Shown here piece by piece: positions 46,605-57,537 of a stretch of 64,000 nt of DNA (position 1 is the stretch's first letter; every line of letters begins with the position of its first letter). Source of the DNA: Lachnospiraceae bacterium (lineage in GTDB: Bacteria; Bacillota; Clostridia; Lachnospirales; Lachnospiraceae). Below the pieces are notes generated by a model. That model saw only the letters and a program-made list of their open reading frames with translations, was not told the origin of the DNA and ran no database searches. Where the stretch lies: positions 4,064,501 through 4,128,500 of the forward strand of contig AP025573.1 of assembly GCA_022845895.1 (NCBI GenBank), given 5' to 3'. The position numbers and the translations under genes are program-made.

Positions 46605-47576
46605 TTAGCTTTTATTTTTCAGCGGCAAGGGCTTAACCCAAATTTCCATGTAGGCCATGTCCTCCGCATCTCTGTAATACTTCTCTGCAGAGAAGGGCTC
46701 TGTGGTCAGGCTGTGGTGCTGCAACCATGTACCAAAAAGGTACTTGCTGGCCTGATCCAAAGCTACCGTCACCAAATCCTCAAAATTTTCTGCTTCAACT
46801 CTGCAAACGATGTATTCTCCTGCCGAGAGTTCTCTCTTAACAAAACCATCTTGCAGCCGGTCCGGAATATTTTGAACAAGGCCGCCTGCAAAATAAGTGA
46901 AAAGGTTTTGTGCAGTACCTTCCGCATGGGACATTCCCATTTCAACAGTAGTATTAAGATTGGCTGCGATTGAAGCCTTCTCCATGTGATAACGCTTCCA
47001 AAGCTGTCCTGGCACGTCTACACCTGTGCTTTCACCAACCGGCATTTGTTCAGAAATGCAAACCTCTGTTTCCAATCCGAAATAAATTTCCGGTTTTTCC
47101 AATGTCTTTCTCTTAATCTCCAAGACGATATTTCCTACCACCAGCGGAACACCTTCGTCTATTAAAACATAATTCATGGAAACTTCCGGCTTATCGAATG
47201 TATTGAGCATTGGTAAATCCCTCCTGTAGCTTTCAGGCGTAATCCCATACGTTTCCTTGAAAGCCCGTGTAAAATTCGCATGGCTTGAAAAGCCATATTC
47301 CAAGGCAACGTCAAGAATCCTCTGGTCGGTACTTTTCAGATTTTCAATAACCTTTGCCAGACGGCGGAGCTTCACATATTCCTGAACCGGTTTATTTACC
47401 AGCCGCTTGAACAAGCGCTGAAAATAAAAGGGGGACAGACCGACAGTATTTGCCAGTTCTTCCGTTGAAATTTCTTTTGTCAAGTGTTCCTCGATAAAAG
47501 TCAAGGATTGTTCGATTGCTTCATATGCGTGCATTGCGGCACCGTCGAGTAGACAATCTCGACATTCCTTTCTCAA
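46605..47576 (-). CDS. AraC-family regulator with effector-binding domain (intron in its leader)
   Basis: A 323-residue protein (TTG 47576), or 309 residues from ATG 47534 (MHAYEAIEQ). The AraC HTH pair is N-terminal (ISTEELANTVGLSPFYFQRL and ILDVALEYGFSSHANFTRAF). The C-terminal half looks like the GyrI/AraC effector-binding domain (PEIYFGLETEV, EMGMSHAEGT). A group II intron lies immediately upstream; after splicing, AGGA would be joined close to TTG 47576. The frame is open throughout. Confidence 0.8.
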   Translation of the reverse strand: MRKECRDCLLDGAAMHAYEAIEQSLTFIEEHLTKEISTEELANTVGLSPFYFQRLFKRLVNKPVQEYVKLRRLAKVIENLKSTDQRILDVALEYGFSSHANFTRAFKETYGITPESYRRDLPMLNTFDKPEVSMNYVLIDEGVPLVVGNIVLEIKRKTLEKPEIYFGLETEVCISEQMPVGESTGVDVPGQLWKRYHMEKASIAANLNTTVEMGMSHAEGTAQNLFTYFAGGLVQNIPDRLQDGFVKRELSAGEYIVCRVEAENFEDLVTVALDQASKYLFGTWLQHHSLTTEPFSAEKYYRDAEDMAYMEIWVKPLPLKNKS

Positions 47577-47585
47577 ATTTTATTT

Positions 47586-49426
<1,841 letters not shown>

Positions 49427-49675
49427 TCCTATATTTGATGTTCAAATTATATCATTTTATTTTTTGCCAGGCTTTTCACGCAATGCGCTTTTTGATTAAG
49501 AAAATGCACTTTATAAAACAGAGACATAGAATAAGGGCTGCTGAACGACGGCTTTGAAAACAGAGCCGCCGCCAGCAAAATGTAATATGAGTGTAGGAAA
49601 GGAGCTGCCCAACAGCGTTTTTCTTTTTTGCCGCTGGACAGATATAATAGTTTATTAGCTATTACAGCAATAGAC

Positions 49676-49997
49676 TTTAATTGCTTCACCAAAAATTCCG
49701 CAACATTCCATGTGGCAAATCTATTGATATACTCGACAAATCGTTCATCTGTTTGATAGAGTTCGCCCAGATACATCAGCATAATAATGCCTTGATCTCT
49801 TTTAGTGAAAACCCCACTTCACGGTAAAATAGAATTTGTTGTAACTTCTCTAAATCGTTTTCAGAATATAAACGATATTTTGTCTTATCTGCTTTGGCAG
49901 GTTCCAGCAGACTGATTTCATCATAGTAATGCAAAGCACGTATCGTAATGCCGGTCAGCTTTGCTACCTCGTGAATCATCATTTTTTTAGGATTCAT
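49676..49997 (-). pseudogene. MerR/TipA-type regulator with internal deletion
   Basis: Residues 1-73 are a complete MerR winged helix (MMIHEVAKLTGITIRALHYY, YREVGFSLKEIKALL). The frame then stops at 49776. In another frame from 49782 comes YLGELYQTDERFVEYINRFA, the end of the TipAS drug-binding domain. The roughly 100 residues that should lie between are missing. The N-terminal piece might still bind DNA. Its start overlaps the end of the DUF2268 gene, so they were one operon. From 49675 to 49427 I see only decayed sequence and a -10-like TATAAT. Confidence 0.75.
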
Positions 49998-50910
49998 CCC
50001 AAAATCCCTCCACTTCTTTCAGTATTTCATCAGCAGGTGTCATGGTAGCATCAATGATAGATTTTCCTGTTTTTTTCAGATAGTATTTTATCATATGATA
50101 GCCACAAGCATATCCGGCACAATAGGGTAAACCAACAGGAAAATAATTTTGCATTTTTGCCATTTCATCACCATATAGATATGCTGTCAGGTTATCTAAG
50201 CCCTGTACATCAAGACCTCCCCTAATGATAGGCTTGATATATCCGTTCAAAGTTTCCATATCTGTCTTGCTTACCCACGGCCCTACATTTTCCTCACCAT
50301 ATAGGTAAGTAGCAAAGTTTTCAGCAAGTCCCTCACTTATCATCATTTCAGCAAGAGTAATGTCATTGTGCCATTTAATAAACTGGAAACGGACATTATG
50401 ATTTGTTTCATGTGCCAAAGCTACGGGAAGTCTGCTCTTAGTGTGTTCAGATGGAACAAGCCATGTAAAAATGTAGCCGGGAATACCTCCATCTCCACAG
50501 TAATTATCATTCATTATCATATAAGGGTTCTCTGGATCAGCCAGCAAAACGGTGTAGAAATATTCTTTTATCGGCAACTCAATTTCTGCATCAGTAAAAC
50601 ACTTTAATGACCGCTCGATAGACTTTTGACAGTTATCCCAAAATTGGTTATCGTCTAACAGTGTAATACTTTGAGCCCATGTTTCATCAATTTTTTCTGG
50701 CAGAAGAAAGCCTAACATACCACTTGCCATAATAACATCATAGCCATTCGGCTGTGCAGCCTTCATTGGCACATTGTAGCAGGCCCATTTCTTTTCAAAA
50801 GGCTTCATCATTTCATAGCGATAAATATCATTCTTTTTAGAAACTGGCGCTTCCATGATTTTTCTGTAGATACCGTCAGAACGAACGGCCTGTACTTTTA
50901 GGATACTCAT
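49987..50910 (-). CDS. DUF2268-family putative zinc metallopeptidase
   Basis: A 307-residue protein with GAAAGGAAG upstream. ALAHETNHNVRFQF holds HExxH, and ISEGLAENFATYLYG holds the third zinc ligand Glu. DUF2268 proteins are putative metallopeptidases often paired with a MerR/TipA regulator, as here. The C-terminal 30 residues include a helix that overlaps the regulator start. The substrate is unknown. Confidence 0.85.
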   Translation of the reverse strand: MSILKVQAVRSDGIYRKIMEAPVSKKNDIYRYEMMKPFEKKWACYNVPMKAAQPNGYDVIMASGMLGFLLPEKIDETWAQSITLLDDNQFWDNCQKSIERSLKCFTDAEIELPIKEYFYTVLLADPENPYMIMNDNYCGDGGIPGYIFTWLVPSEHTKSRLPVALAHETNHNVRFQFIKWHNDITLAEMMISEGLAENFATYLYGEENVGPWVSKTDMETLNGYIKPIIRGGLDVQGLDNLTAYLYGDEMAKMQNYFPVGLPYCAGYACGYHMIKYYLKKTGKSIIDATMTPADEILKEVEGFWDES

Positions 50911-50943
50911 ATTTTGTACTTCCTTTCAATATTTTGTAACCTC

Positions 50944-50974
50944 ATTCTACGGTATGACGGAACGTCAAAGTCAA
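50944..50974 (-). promoter_or_regulatory. MerR-type promoter with 19-base spacer and operator
   Basis: On the minus strand: TTGACT (50969-50974), 19 bases, TAGAAT (50944-50949). The spacer holds a perfect dyad TGACG-TTC-CGTCA (50955-50967 on +). Long spacers with a central dyad are the mark of MerR-controlled promoters. The rest of the gap to 51211 shows nothing I can name. Confidence 0.8.
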
Positions 50975-51211
50975 TAGTTTTTGAAATATTTGAAAAATTT
51001 CTTTTTACATCCGTTTGCCAGTTTATCCGCACCTTTCGGAATCAACCGTACCCGGCTAAGGTGAACCACACCATCGATCCGGTTCTTTACACATAGTTTC
51101 TGCACCCGGTGCTTGTATTACTCCCATTTCTTTGCAGTTTCTTACATTGTCATTGCGTTCTTTTACAAACAAAAAGCGCCACTGAAAATATGTGGCGCTT
51201 TTTCAAATACA

Positions 51212-51763
51212 TTATCTCTTTTTCTTGTGTAACTTTAAGTCAATATTTTTCGTTGCCGCTGCATCCTGCAGTAATCCAGCAACAAAAGCGCTTTTTTCTT
51301 TGAGCGTCAGTGTTTCCATATCAGGTTTACGGTCAATTTCTTTAAGTACCGTTTGCAGTTCTTGCAGTTCCAGCAGGTTGACGGCTACGCAAAAGAGTGT
51401 CTTTTTGCGGCCATCATTATAATTCGATAATAAAACCTCCAGAATGTTGGCCTTCTCCGCCTGCTCTGCATTATAAGCGTCTATTCCAAGGCGTTTGGCC
51501 TTTTCCATATCGGATTTTCGATTTCGATGTGTTATAAAGGAATCAAAATCGTCAATATGATCATATTTTTCGCAAGGGTATTCACTGCATTGGAAACAGT
51601 ATTGGGCGCCGTTGTGCTCTATGCTGCACCTTGCAATTTTACACGACTGATTTCCTTCACCGCCGCCACAGCCAGGGCAGTTTTTATTCAAAAACATGGG
51701 GCAAAGCCCGCAATTCAAACCGCAGAGGGAAAATAATTGATTTTGCCGGTTAAATCCTTTCAT
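51212..51763 (-). CDS. DUF3795-like Cys-rich protein
   Basis: A 183-residue protein. LCGLNCGLCPMFLNKNCPGC and YCFQCSEYPCEKYD form the Cys pattern of DUF3795 proteins, which likely bind zinc. The C-terminal half is helical. The ribosome binding site is AAGGAGG. Its function is unknown, and it belongs to the cargo. Confidence 0.75.
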   Translation of the reverse strand: MKGFNRQNQLFSLCGLNCGLCPMFLNKNCPGCGGGEGNQSCKIARCSIEHNGAQYCFQCSEYPCEKYDHIDDFDSFITHRNRKSDMEKAKRLGIDAYNAEQAEKANILEVLLSNYNDGRKKTLFCVAVNLLELQELQTVLKEIDRKPDMETLTLKEKSAFVAGLLQDAAATKNIDLKLHKKKR

Positions 51764-51848
51764 AGAACCTCCTTAAGCAGCCTACCTGCAAACGGTTAGG
51801 ATAAGCTTTAATAATGCTTGACCTAACACAGTAGGAAATTAGAGAATT

Positions 51849-52265
51849 TTAAAACTCATATCTTGTACCATGCGAGAGCAACAGGCCATCTGTTAATTCC
51901 ACACGCAGAATGATGGTGTTTTCATCGTTAAAATCAGTATGGCCGTTATCAATCCATTCAGCAAAGACTTTTTTCAGCTTATCAGCAATCTCACAATTCT
52001 CTTTTTTTCCGAAATAACCCAGACTGATGCCGTTCCCATGCGCTGTAAACCACTCACCTGCGACTGCAACAACAGGATTATCTTTTATATGCTTCATTTT
52101 ATTTGAGAGTGCATGGGTAATGATATAAAATGCACCATTTTCGTAATAGGCATTGACGTATCGCACATAAGGCGTTGCATTTTCCGTTGTTGCTAATGAT
52201 ATAATTGTATCTTTCCCGAAACGCTCAATCATGACCTGTTCTGCTTCTTGACTAAATTCTTTCAT
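51849..52265 (-). CDS. Pyridoxamine 5'-phosphate oxidase-like flavin protein
   Basis: A 138-residue protein with AGAGGAG upstream. A split beta-barrel fold is suggested by DTIISLATTENATPYVRYVN and IKDNPVVAVAGEWFTAHG. This family binds FMN or F420 and acts on small molecules. The length fits the single-domain type. The C-terminus LLLSHGTRYEF is complete. Confidence 0.75.
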   Translation of the reverse strand: MKEFSQEAEQVMIERFGKDTIISLATTENATPYVRYVNAYYENGAFYIITHALSNKMKHIKDNPVVAVAGEWFTAHGNGISLGYFGKKENCEIADKLKKVFAEWIDNGHTDFNDENTIILRVELTDGLLLSHGTRYEF

Positions 52266-52335
52266 TGAATTATTCTCCTCTTAAAATACACTTTTTAACT
52301 CTGATCAAATTCCAGATAAACCGGAAGCTATATTG

Positions 52336-52740
52336 TTATCGAAAATGTTTCAGTACCATTGCTGAGTAATTATCATATTGCTGAAACCCATATCGTTCAT
52401 AAAACGCAATCATCTTAGGATCGGACGGCATAATTTTGACATAAAGGAGGTTTTCAAAGCAACTCATAATCATCTTCATCAATTCATCGCCAATATGATG
52501 CCCCTGATATGCAGGGTCTACCAGAAGATAATGTAGAAATGCAACTGTTTCGCCATCATCAAGTGCCCGTACCAGTCCAATCAGTTTGTTATCATCCCAT
52601 GCTGAAATTACATGCGAAGAATTTTGCATCGCCCGAACGAGTTTATCGGGGTAATTTCCGGACTCCCATCCCACGGACAAAAACAGTCTTTGCAGTTCTT
52701 TCTCTGTAAAAATATGGATGTCTTTATACTCAATTTTCAT
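52336..52740 (-). CDS. GNAT-family N-acetyltransferase
   Basis: A 134-residue protein (ATG 52740; another start at 52755). The acetyl-CoA loop is LVDPAYQGHHIGDELMKMIM (Q/RxxGxG/A form). The C-terminus YERYGFQQYDNYSAMVLKH is typical. It transfers acetyl groups to an unknown small molecule or peptide. Confidence 0.8.
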   Translation of the reverse strand: MKIEYKDIHIFTEKELQRLFLSVGWESGNYPDKLVRAMQNSSHVISAWDDNKLIGLVRALDDGETVAFLHYLLVDPAYQGHHIGDELMKMIMSCFENLLYVKIMPSDPKMIAFYERYGFQQYDNYSAMVLKHFR

Positions 52741-52776
52741 ACCACAATCTCTCAATATTTCTTATTTATTTTTCTT

Positions 52777-53334
52777 CTACTCCTTGACAAAGTTTGACTT
52801 AATGAAAGACTTTACTTGCTCAAGAACATTATCAGTGCCTTTGATACCCAGCATAGGAATATTCAATTTTTCCGCATTTATTCTATTGCTAAGTTCGCTC
52901 ATAAAAATGCCTTTACCGCTTATCTCTTTGTTAAAATCTGATGTGGTTTCCACACCGCAGTTCGGCGAGCGATTTGCACCAATAATCCCGATTATCTCAA
53001 AGCCGTAGGCATTGTATTCTGTTATTTGTTTCATCACATAATCAACTTGAACCAGTAGCATTTTATAAGATTCTGCTTTTTGCATTTCTTTACGAATACG
53101 GGTATTTTCAATAACGACAGGAACATCTGCCCCATTGTTGTTTCCTCTATTAAGCCCTAAACAGCAAAGTTCAGGACATGGCATTTGGACAATACCAATA
53201 TCAGCATCAAGAAGAATTTTTATTACATCCTTAAAAGCTGCTGGAAAAACGGCTGTTCCATCAGATATTGAATTTTGATTTAATATACAATGCGCTATAA
53301 AAATAACTTTTTTGCTTCGACCGTCCTCAAACAT
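52777..53334 (-). CDS. TudS-related putative desulfidase (DUF523-like)
   Basis: A 185-residue protein. IAHCILNQNSISDGTA, CPELCCLGLNRG and GANRSPNCGVETTSDFN hold the conserved Cys residues of this group, which in TudS hold an iron-sulfur cluster that removes sulfur from thiouracil. It resembles the CD3072-type subgroup. Its role in this cargo is unknown. Confidence 0.7.
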   Translation of the reverse strand: MFEDGRSKKVIFIAHCILNQNSISDGTAVFPAAFKDVIKILLDADIGIVQMPCPELCCLGLNRGNNNGADVPVVIENTRIRKEMQKAESYKMLLVQVDYVMKQITEYNAYGFEIIGIIGANRSPNCGVETTSDFNKEISGKGIFMSELSNRINAEKLNIPMLGIKGTDNVLEQVKSFIKSNFVKE

Positions 53335-53392
53335 AAATTTTCCTCTTTTTAAGCCCGAATTTGTTTTTGGTTAACTAAAACAAGAAGTGGCG

Positions 53393-53865
53393 TCACTCAG
53401 CAAGCTGTGTTAATGTATCGCCTGCAATGCGATAGACTGTCCAATCAGACATGGCCTCTGCTCCAACCGACAGATAAAAGTCAATGCTGGGTTTGTTCCA
53501 GTCAAGACACCACCGTTCAAGCCGTCCGCAGCCACGTTCCACAGCGATAGATGCCAATTTTTTCAGAATAGCTTTTCCGTAGCCCTTCCCGCGGCATTCC
53601 GGCTTGACATACAGATCCTCCAAATAAATACCGGCTCGTCCTAAGAACGTAGAAAAGTTGTGGAAAAAAGTGCAAATCCAACCTCTTTTCCATCTTCAAG
53701 AGCAAAAATCACTTCTGCTTTTTGTTTATCGAAAATCCATGTTTCAAGCGTGGCCTCATCAGCCACAACTACGTTCAGCATTTTTTCGTAATCTGCAAGT
53801 TCTTTGATAAACTGCAGAATCAACAAAGTATCTTTCCGTTCTGCATTTCTAAAAGTTAAATTCAT
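53393..53865 (-). pseudogene. GNAT-family acetyltransferase gene with a -1 frameshift
   Basis: The first frame (53865 to 53641) reads MNLTFRNAERKDTLLILQFI to EVGFALF, then stops. The second frame gives HNFSTFLGRAGIYLEDLYVK, PECRGKGYGKAILKKLASI (acetyl-CoA loop) and the C-terminus. The break lies at a T run (on the minus strand) near 53670. One base restored there gives a full protein of about 155 residues. It may be a real frameshift or a sequencing error. Confidence 0.75.
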
Positions 53866-53877
53866 TTGTGTTATCCT

Positions 53878-54630
53878 TTATATCAACTTTAGCAGTTCTG
53901 TATGTATATATCCGTTTGTAGCTGCTACGCTGCTGCCTTTTCTCGGATCAAGTGGTTTCCCCGTAAAATCAGTTACTTGACCGCCAGCCTCCTGAATTAA
54001 AAGCATACCGGCAGCATAATCCCAAGGATTTAGGTATATCTCGAAATAACCTCCCTGTCTGCCACAGGCGGTATATGCCAACTCCAAAGCAGCAGAGCCA
54101 ATCCTGCGGACATCCTGGCACTGACCGAACACCCTGCGGAACCGGGCAAAGTTTTCATCGGCCAGCTCTCTTTTTGCTGTTCCCAGCCCAATCATCGTAT
54201 CGGATAGTTTTTCTGCGTTTGATACATGTATGGGCTGTCCATTTAGGAAGCAGCCCTTGCCTTTAACCGCTGAAAACACTTCTTCATGGAAGGGATCATA
54301 CACGATTCCCATTACAATTTCCCTCTGACAGCAAAGGGCTAAAGATACAACACTGTGCTGATAATCGTGCATAAGGTTTGTAGTTCCGTCAACCGGGTCT
54401 AAAATCCAAAAGCTATCCGCTTTCATTTCCTGCAGGCCGGTTTCTTCTCCAAGAAACTGAATATCCGGTGCAAAGACAAACAGCTCCTTCTTTAGGAAAT
54501 TTTGCACGGCAATATCTACCTGCGTTACATAGTCAGCAAGCCCCTTCTCTTCCACATGGGCAGCCATTTCACGGTTCTTAATCAACCCCTGCGTCTTTGT
54601 TACTAAGCTGATAATTTTCTGAATATCCAT
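53878..54630 (-). CDS. Inositol monophosphatase-family phosphatase
   Basis: A 250-residue protein. ATG 54630 has GGAGG eight bases upstream. FLGEETG, ILDPVDGTTNLMHD and NPWDYAAGMLLIQEAGG are the metal-binding motifs of the family. It should remove phosphate from inositol phosphate or a related sugar phosphate with magnesium. It starts 12 bases before the broken GNAT gene. Confidence 0.88.
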   Translation of the reverse strand: MDIQKIISLVTKTQGLIKNREMAAHVEEKGLADYVTQVDIAVQNFLKKELFVFAPDIQFLGEETGLQEMKADSFWILDPVDGTTNLMHDYQHSVVSLALCCQREIVMGIVYDPFHEEVFSAVKGKGCFLNGQPIHVSNAEKLSDTMIGLGTAKRELADENFARFRRVFGQCQDVRRIGSAALELAYTACGRQGGYFEIYLNPWDYAAGMLLIQEAGGQVTDFTGKPLDPRKGSSVAATNGYIHTELLKLI

Positions 54631-54683
54631 ATTCGTTTCCTCCATCGGTGCAACCACCTTCGATTCTTTTCTTAACGATTTGT

Positions 54684-55052
54684 TTATTCACCTACCGTGA
54701 TTTTTATACTTCCTTTTGCCTTTTCTCCTGTTACAGTTACTGTATATGTTCCACTTTCTTTTACTTCAACATCCAATTCTTCCGAAAAGAAAATGCTTTC
54801 ACTTTCAGCGATAGGTTCATCATCATTTTTCTGAATTTTATATGACAAATGACCGTCCTCAATTACAATTTCCACATGAATGGTGTCTCCAGCTTCAACA
54901 ACTAAATCTTGAGAATCAGTAGTATTAAACGCTGTATATTCCATAATTAGTTGATTGTCATTCCCTATTCTGCTTCCATTGAAATCTGGTGAACAAGCAG
55001 GCAGTGATATGATAAGTAACATGACACTAAAAATAGTCATGTTACTTATCAT
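54684..55052 (-). CDS. Small lipoprotein, unknown function
   Basis: A 122-residue protein. MTIFSVMLLIISLPACSPDF has a signal peptide and a lipobox (SLPAC). The mature part is a small beta-rich domain (ESGTYTVTVTGEKAKGSIKI). The ribosome binding site is GGAGATGA. It would sit on the outer face of the membrane. No family is recognised. Confidence 0.65.
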   Translation of the reverse strand: MISNMTIFSVMLLIISLPACSPDFNGSRIGNDNQLIMEYTAFNTTDSQDLVVEAGDTIHVEIVIEDGHLSYKIQKNDDEPIAESESIFFSEELDVEVKESGTYTVTVTGEKAKGSIKITVGE

Positions 55053-55097
55053 TATTCTTCATCTCCACTTCTGATTTGTTTATTCGTCCATCATGTA

Positions 55098-55562
55098 TTA
55101 GCTATTTAGAAGTTTTGTCAAATCCTCAACGGAAGCATCCATTTTCACAGAAACTTCTTCCATGGTCATGCCGGAAGCAAGAAAGCGCTTTATCACCATT
55201 TTCATATCCTCGCCAACCTCAATGATATGGCTATCCAAATCGTAAAACCGGATCACCCGCTGGCCCCAGCTATGTTCGATCACTTCTCCCAGATATTCGA
55301 TGTCCGGGTACTGTTTCAGCCTGTCCAGAAAACCGTCAAAATCCTGTTCCTCAAAGACGATTTCCGCATTGTTAGATTTCTTTAATATCTTTTCTTTCGG
55401 CAGATTCACAAGCCAGTCAAAATCCTGCTGCAATGCTAGGCCGCAGGTAAAGGCGATGTTTTTTCCGTAATCCTGAAATACCTCTAATCCAAACAGATCC
55501 TCATAAAATTTTCTCGCAGCGTTAATGTCCGCCACGGATATAAGCATACATACGTGTTTCAT
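55098..55562 (-). CDS. Glyoxalase/VOC-family protein
   Basis: A 154-residue protein with GAAAGGAG upstream. MLISVADINAARKFYEDLFG and VIRFYDLDSHIIEVGEDM are the two VOC modules; the C-terminal tail (SGMTMEEVSVKMDASVEDLT) is helical. VOC proteins isomerise or bind small molecules, including some antibiotics. The substrate is unknown. Confidence 0.8.
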   Translation of the reverse strand: MKHVCMLISVADINAARKFYEDLFGLEVFQDYGKNIAFTCGLALQQDFDWLVNLPKEKILKKSNNAEIVFEEQDFDGFLDRLKQYPDIEYLGEVIEHSWGQRVIRFYDLDSHIIEVGEDMKMVIKRFLASGMTMEEVSVKMDASVEDLTKLLNS

Positions 55563-55649
55563 GCATATACTCCTTTCAAACTGTGGTTTCCCTTTTTCAT
55601 AAAAGTTGATGGATTATTTATTCAAATCCAACCGAATTGTTACTGATCT

Positions 55650-55895
55650 TCACGGTTGGATATTTATTATACCACAGGCCAGCCTGTACCTCCACTTTTT
55701 TTCATCTCCGGTTTTATCCAAGTTTAGCCCTATCGGTATTTCCCGCAGTTCCTCCCGATATTGGTGTGAAAAACGAATCGTCTTAACTGTACCGCCTTTT
55801 TCCCGACCGTCATACACTACAATTACACGGTCTGAATGTTCCACCATGTAGCGGTTGCGTTTGGCATAGACGTTGGACTTGGATTGAGTAGGTTT
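55650..55895 (-). pseudogene. Remnant of a YpsA/DUF1273-like (SLOG) gene, C-terminal end only
   Basis: The visible piece reads SNVYAKRNRYMVEHSDRVIV then VYDGREKGGTVKTIRFSHQY, which is the C-terminal part of DUF1273/SLOG-type proteins. The first 100 or so residues are missing, so the gene is truncated. SLOG proteins bind nucleotides or nucleotide derivatives and are common on Bacillota elements. Confidence 0.65.
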
Positions 55896-56110
55896 ATTAA
55901 GTCATAGGTTAATTCATAGCTCTGAGCTTCCTTACTCATAGAATTTCGGATTGCCTTGAAAGTGCGCCTTCTCAGGGTGTAGACAGTGCGGTTCCTCACC
56001 TCCATTCTGGCTGCAATTTCTCCGTCTGTCCAAGCATACCAGAAGTTGAACAGCAAAACCTTCCTCTGCTTCTCTGACAGGCAGAGAGACCTCCTTCTTT
56101 TTGTCAGGAC
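55880..56110 (-). pseudogene. Remnant of a sigma-like gene (region 4)
   Basis: The piece KQRKVLLFNFWYAWTDGEIA, then VRNRTVYTLRRRTFKAIRN, is a sigma region 4 helix-turn-helix. An AAGGAGG lies about 56108-56100 but no good start follows in this frame. After the helix the frame runs into the DUF1273 remnant. It is probably a decayed backbone gene at the edge of the cargo. Confidence 0.55.
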
Positions 56111-56478
56111 TGTCCACGAAATGCCGACAGATTCATGGAAATGTTGCGCAAAACTGCATCGCTTTTCTTTTCAATATCTGCCTTACTGGATACATCCACA
56201 ACGGTTTCTGCTGTTTGTGGTTCTTCTCTTTTGGACGGATACTTTTCATAGTCTCCGGTTTGTTCCGTCAGAACCTGCCGGATCAGGCGCCTCAGCATAT
56301 CCATATCTGTAAGTCCGACTCCACATTCCAGCTTCCCTTCATACATTAAGATAGCTCTGACAAGATAATCCGCTTTTTCTCCCCGGCCCAACTGATTTAA
56401 AATTTCAGCCGCCTGCAGATGCTGCGGATTCCTCTCGTTGAATCCGATGGTAAAGATATACGGGTTTCTCTTATTCAT
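56104..56478 (-). CDS. ParR-like partition partner
   Basis: A 124-residue protein starting at ATG 56478 with GAGGAGA upstream. It overlaps the ParM-like gene end by eight bases. The N-terminal part (IFTIGFNERNPQHLQAAEIL) and the helix GEKADYLVRAILMYEG resemble ribbon-helix-helix partner proteins of actin-type partition systems. The tail is long and charged. It would bind the centromere site and the ParM filament. The assignment comes from position and topology. Confidence 0.65.
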   Translation of the reverse strand: MNKRNPYIFTIGFNERNPQHLQAAEILNQLGRGEKADYLVRAILMYEGKLECGVGLTDMDMLRRLIRQVLTEQTGDYEKYPSKREEPQTAETVVDVSSKADIEKKSDAVLRNISMNLSAFRGQS

Positions 56479-57409
56479 TCTCCTCACGCTCCTGAACCTG
56501 ATACAATAAATCATATCCCTTGGCATTGGCACAAATATCCTCGACAAACCGGTGTTTCCCCAGCTTCCCGGAAGCGATAAGAAAGTCCTTTAGCAGCATG
56601 GCCCCGCCTCCAAGAAATATCATATAGGTGCTTTTGGTATCAATCCCCCGTTCTCTAAGAGAGGATAGCAGGTCAGTTACAAAGTCCTCTACATACCGCT
56701 TGATCCAATATACAATCTGGCTGTCATAATACTGCGTCTTGCCTTCAATGATGCTGTCTATGTCTACCTCCTCCAGCACCATATCGTATTCCGCCCTGGC
56801 CTTCGACATGATTCCGTTGTAAAGGTTGATAATTCCATTTTCCAGAGAATCACAGACACTCATATCCAGCGTTCCTTTCCGTACCATAAGATAATCTGTG
56901 GTAAACCCGCCTATATCCACCCCGACAACTTTCGGAATCTCGCTGATTTCTTCCGCATAGAGCATGAGAGCAGCATAATTCTGCGGAAATGCCTTTACAT
57001 CGGAGATAATAATGTCATATGGATGTCCCTGATAGCAGAAGTGTATCATGCCATCCCTGCCTTTAAAGTATTCCTCGTAGCGTTCATAAAGCTCTGCATA
57101 ATGCTTCGGCGGAAGGCCGATGGAAAGCTGTACCTGAACAATATCGCCTTCCTCAATCTGAGGATTCTGCGAAAGCTCCTCTGCAATGGAGATCAGCGTC
57201 AGGATGAAGTACCTGAAATCCTTTGTCTTATCCCGCTGGTAGGGCATCCGCTGGCTGGTCAGGGTGTAATATTTCCCCTGATATTCCAGATAGGGGATTC
57301 CCCTGCCCGGCTTTAAATCATTGACCTCCACGCCTGTGGTAAATACATGGTTTACGGTTTTCATATTACGGTTTCCGTGATCAATCGCTATCCGTACTCG
57401 TTTAATCAT
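56471..57409 (-). CDS. parM: ParM-like actin-family partition ATPase
   Basis: A 312-residue protein with AAAGGAGGCG upstream. Actin-fold marks: RIAIDHGNRNMKT (phosphate 1), VVGVDIGGFTTDYLMV (phosphate 2), and MIFLGGGAMLLKDF (adenosine). It should form dynamic filaments that move element copies apart, which suits an element with a replicating circular form. It is first in the partition operon. Confidence 0.88.
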   Translation of the reverse strand: MIKRVRIAIDHGNRNMKTVNHVFTTGVEVNDLKPGRGIPYLEYQGKYYTLTSQRMPYQRDKTKDFRYFILTLISIAEELSQNPQIEEGDIVQVQLSIGLPPKHYAELYERYEEYFKGRDGMIHFCYQGHPYDIIISDVKAFPQNYAALMLYAEEISEIPKVVGVDIGGFTTDYLMVRKGTLDMSVCDSLENGIINLYNGIMSKARAEYDMVLEEVDIDSIIEGKTQYYDSQIVYWIKRYVEDFVTDLLSSLRERGIDTKSTYMIFLGGGAMLLKDFLIASGKLGKHRFVEDICANAKGYDLLYQVQEREENE

Positions 57410-57478
57410 AAAAAACGCCTCCTTTATTCTTTCTACTTACTCAATACGTGAGATGTACATAAGGCGCAAAACTTTTTT

Positions 57479-57508
57479 AAAAAGGCACCAGCAGAAAAAG
57501 CTGATGCC
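57479..57508 (-). terminator. Intrinsic terminator of the upstream minus-strand operon
   Basis: GGCACCAGC (57484-57492) and GCTGATGCC (57500-57508) pair with one G-U; a T run follows on the minus strand. It separates the PP-loop gene from the ParM gene. Confidence 0.85.
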
Positions 57509-57537
57509 CCTCGGATTTTTCTGAATCCTATATCCTT

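Noticed and set aside
49447..49782. 111-residue open frame read as a separate gene
   Set aside because: Its first third is the end of a TipAS domain out of frame with the MerR gene; the rest is not protein-like. It is the tail of a pseudogene.
55823..56056. 77-residue frame taken as an intact small regulator
   Set aside because: It is a sigma region 4 fragment that runs into the wrong frame of another remnant and has no proper start.
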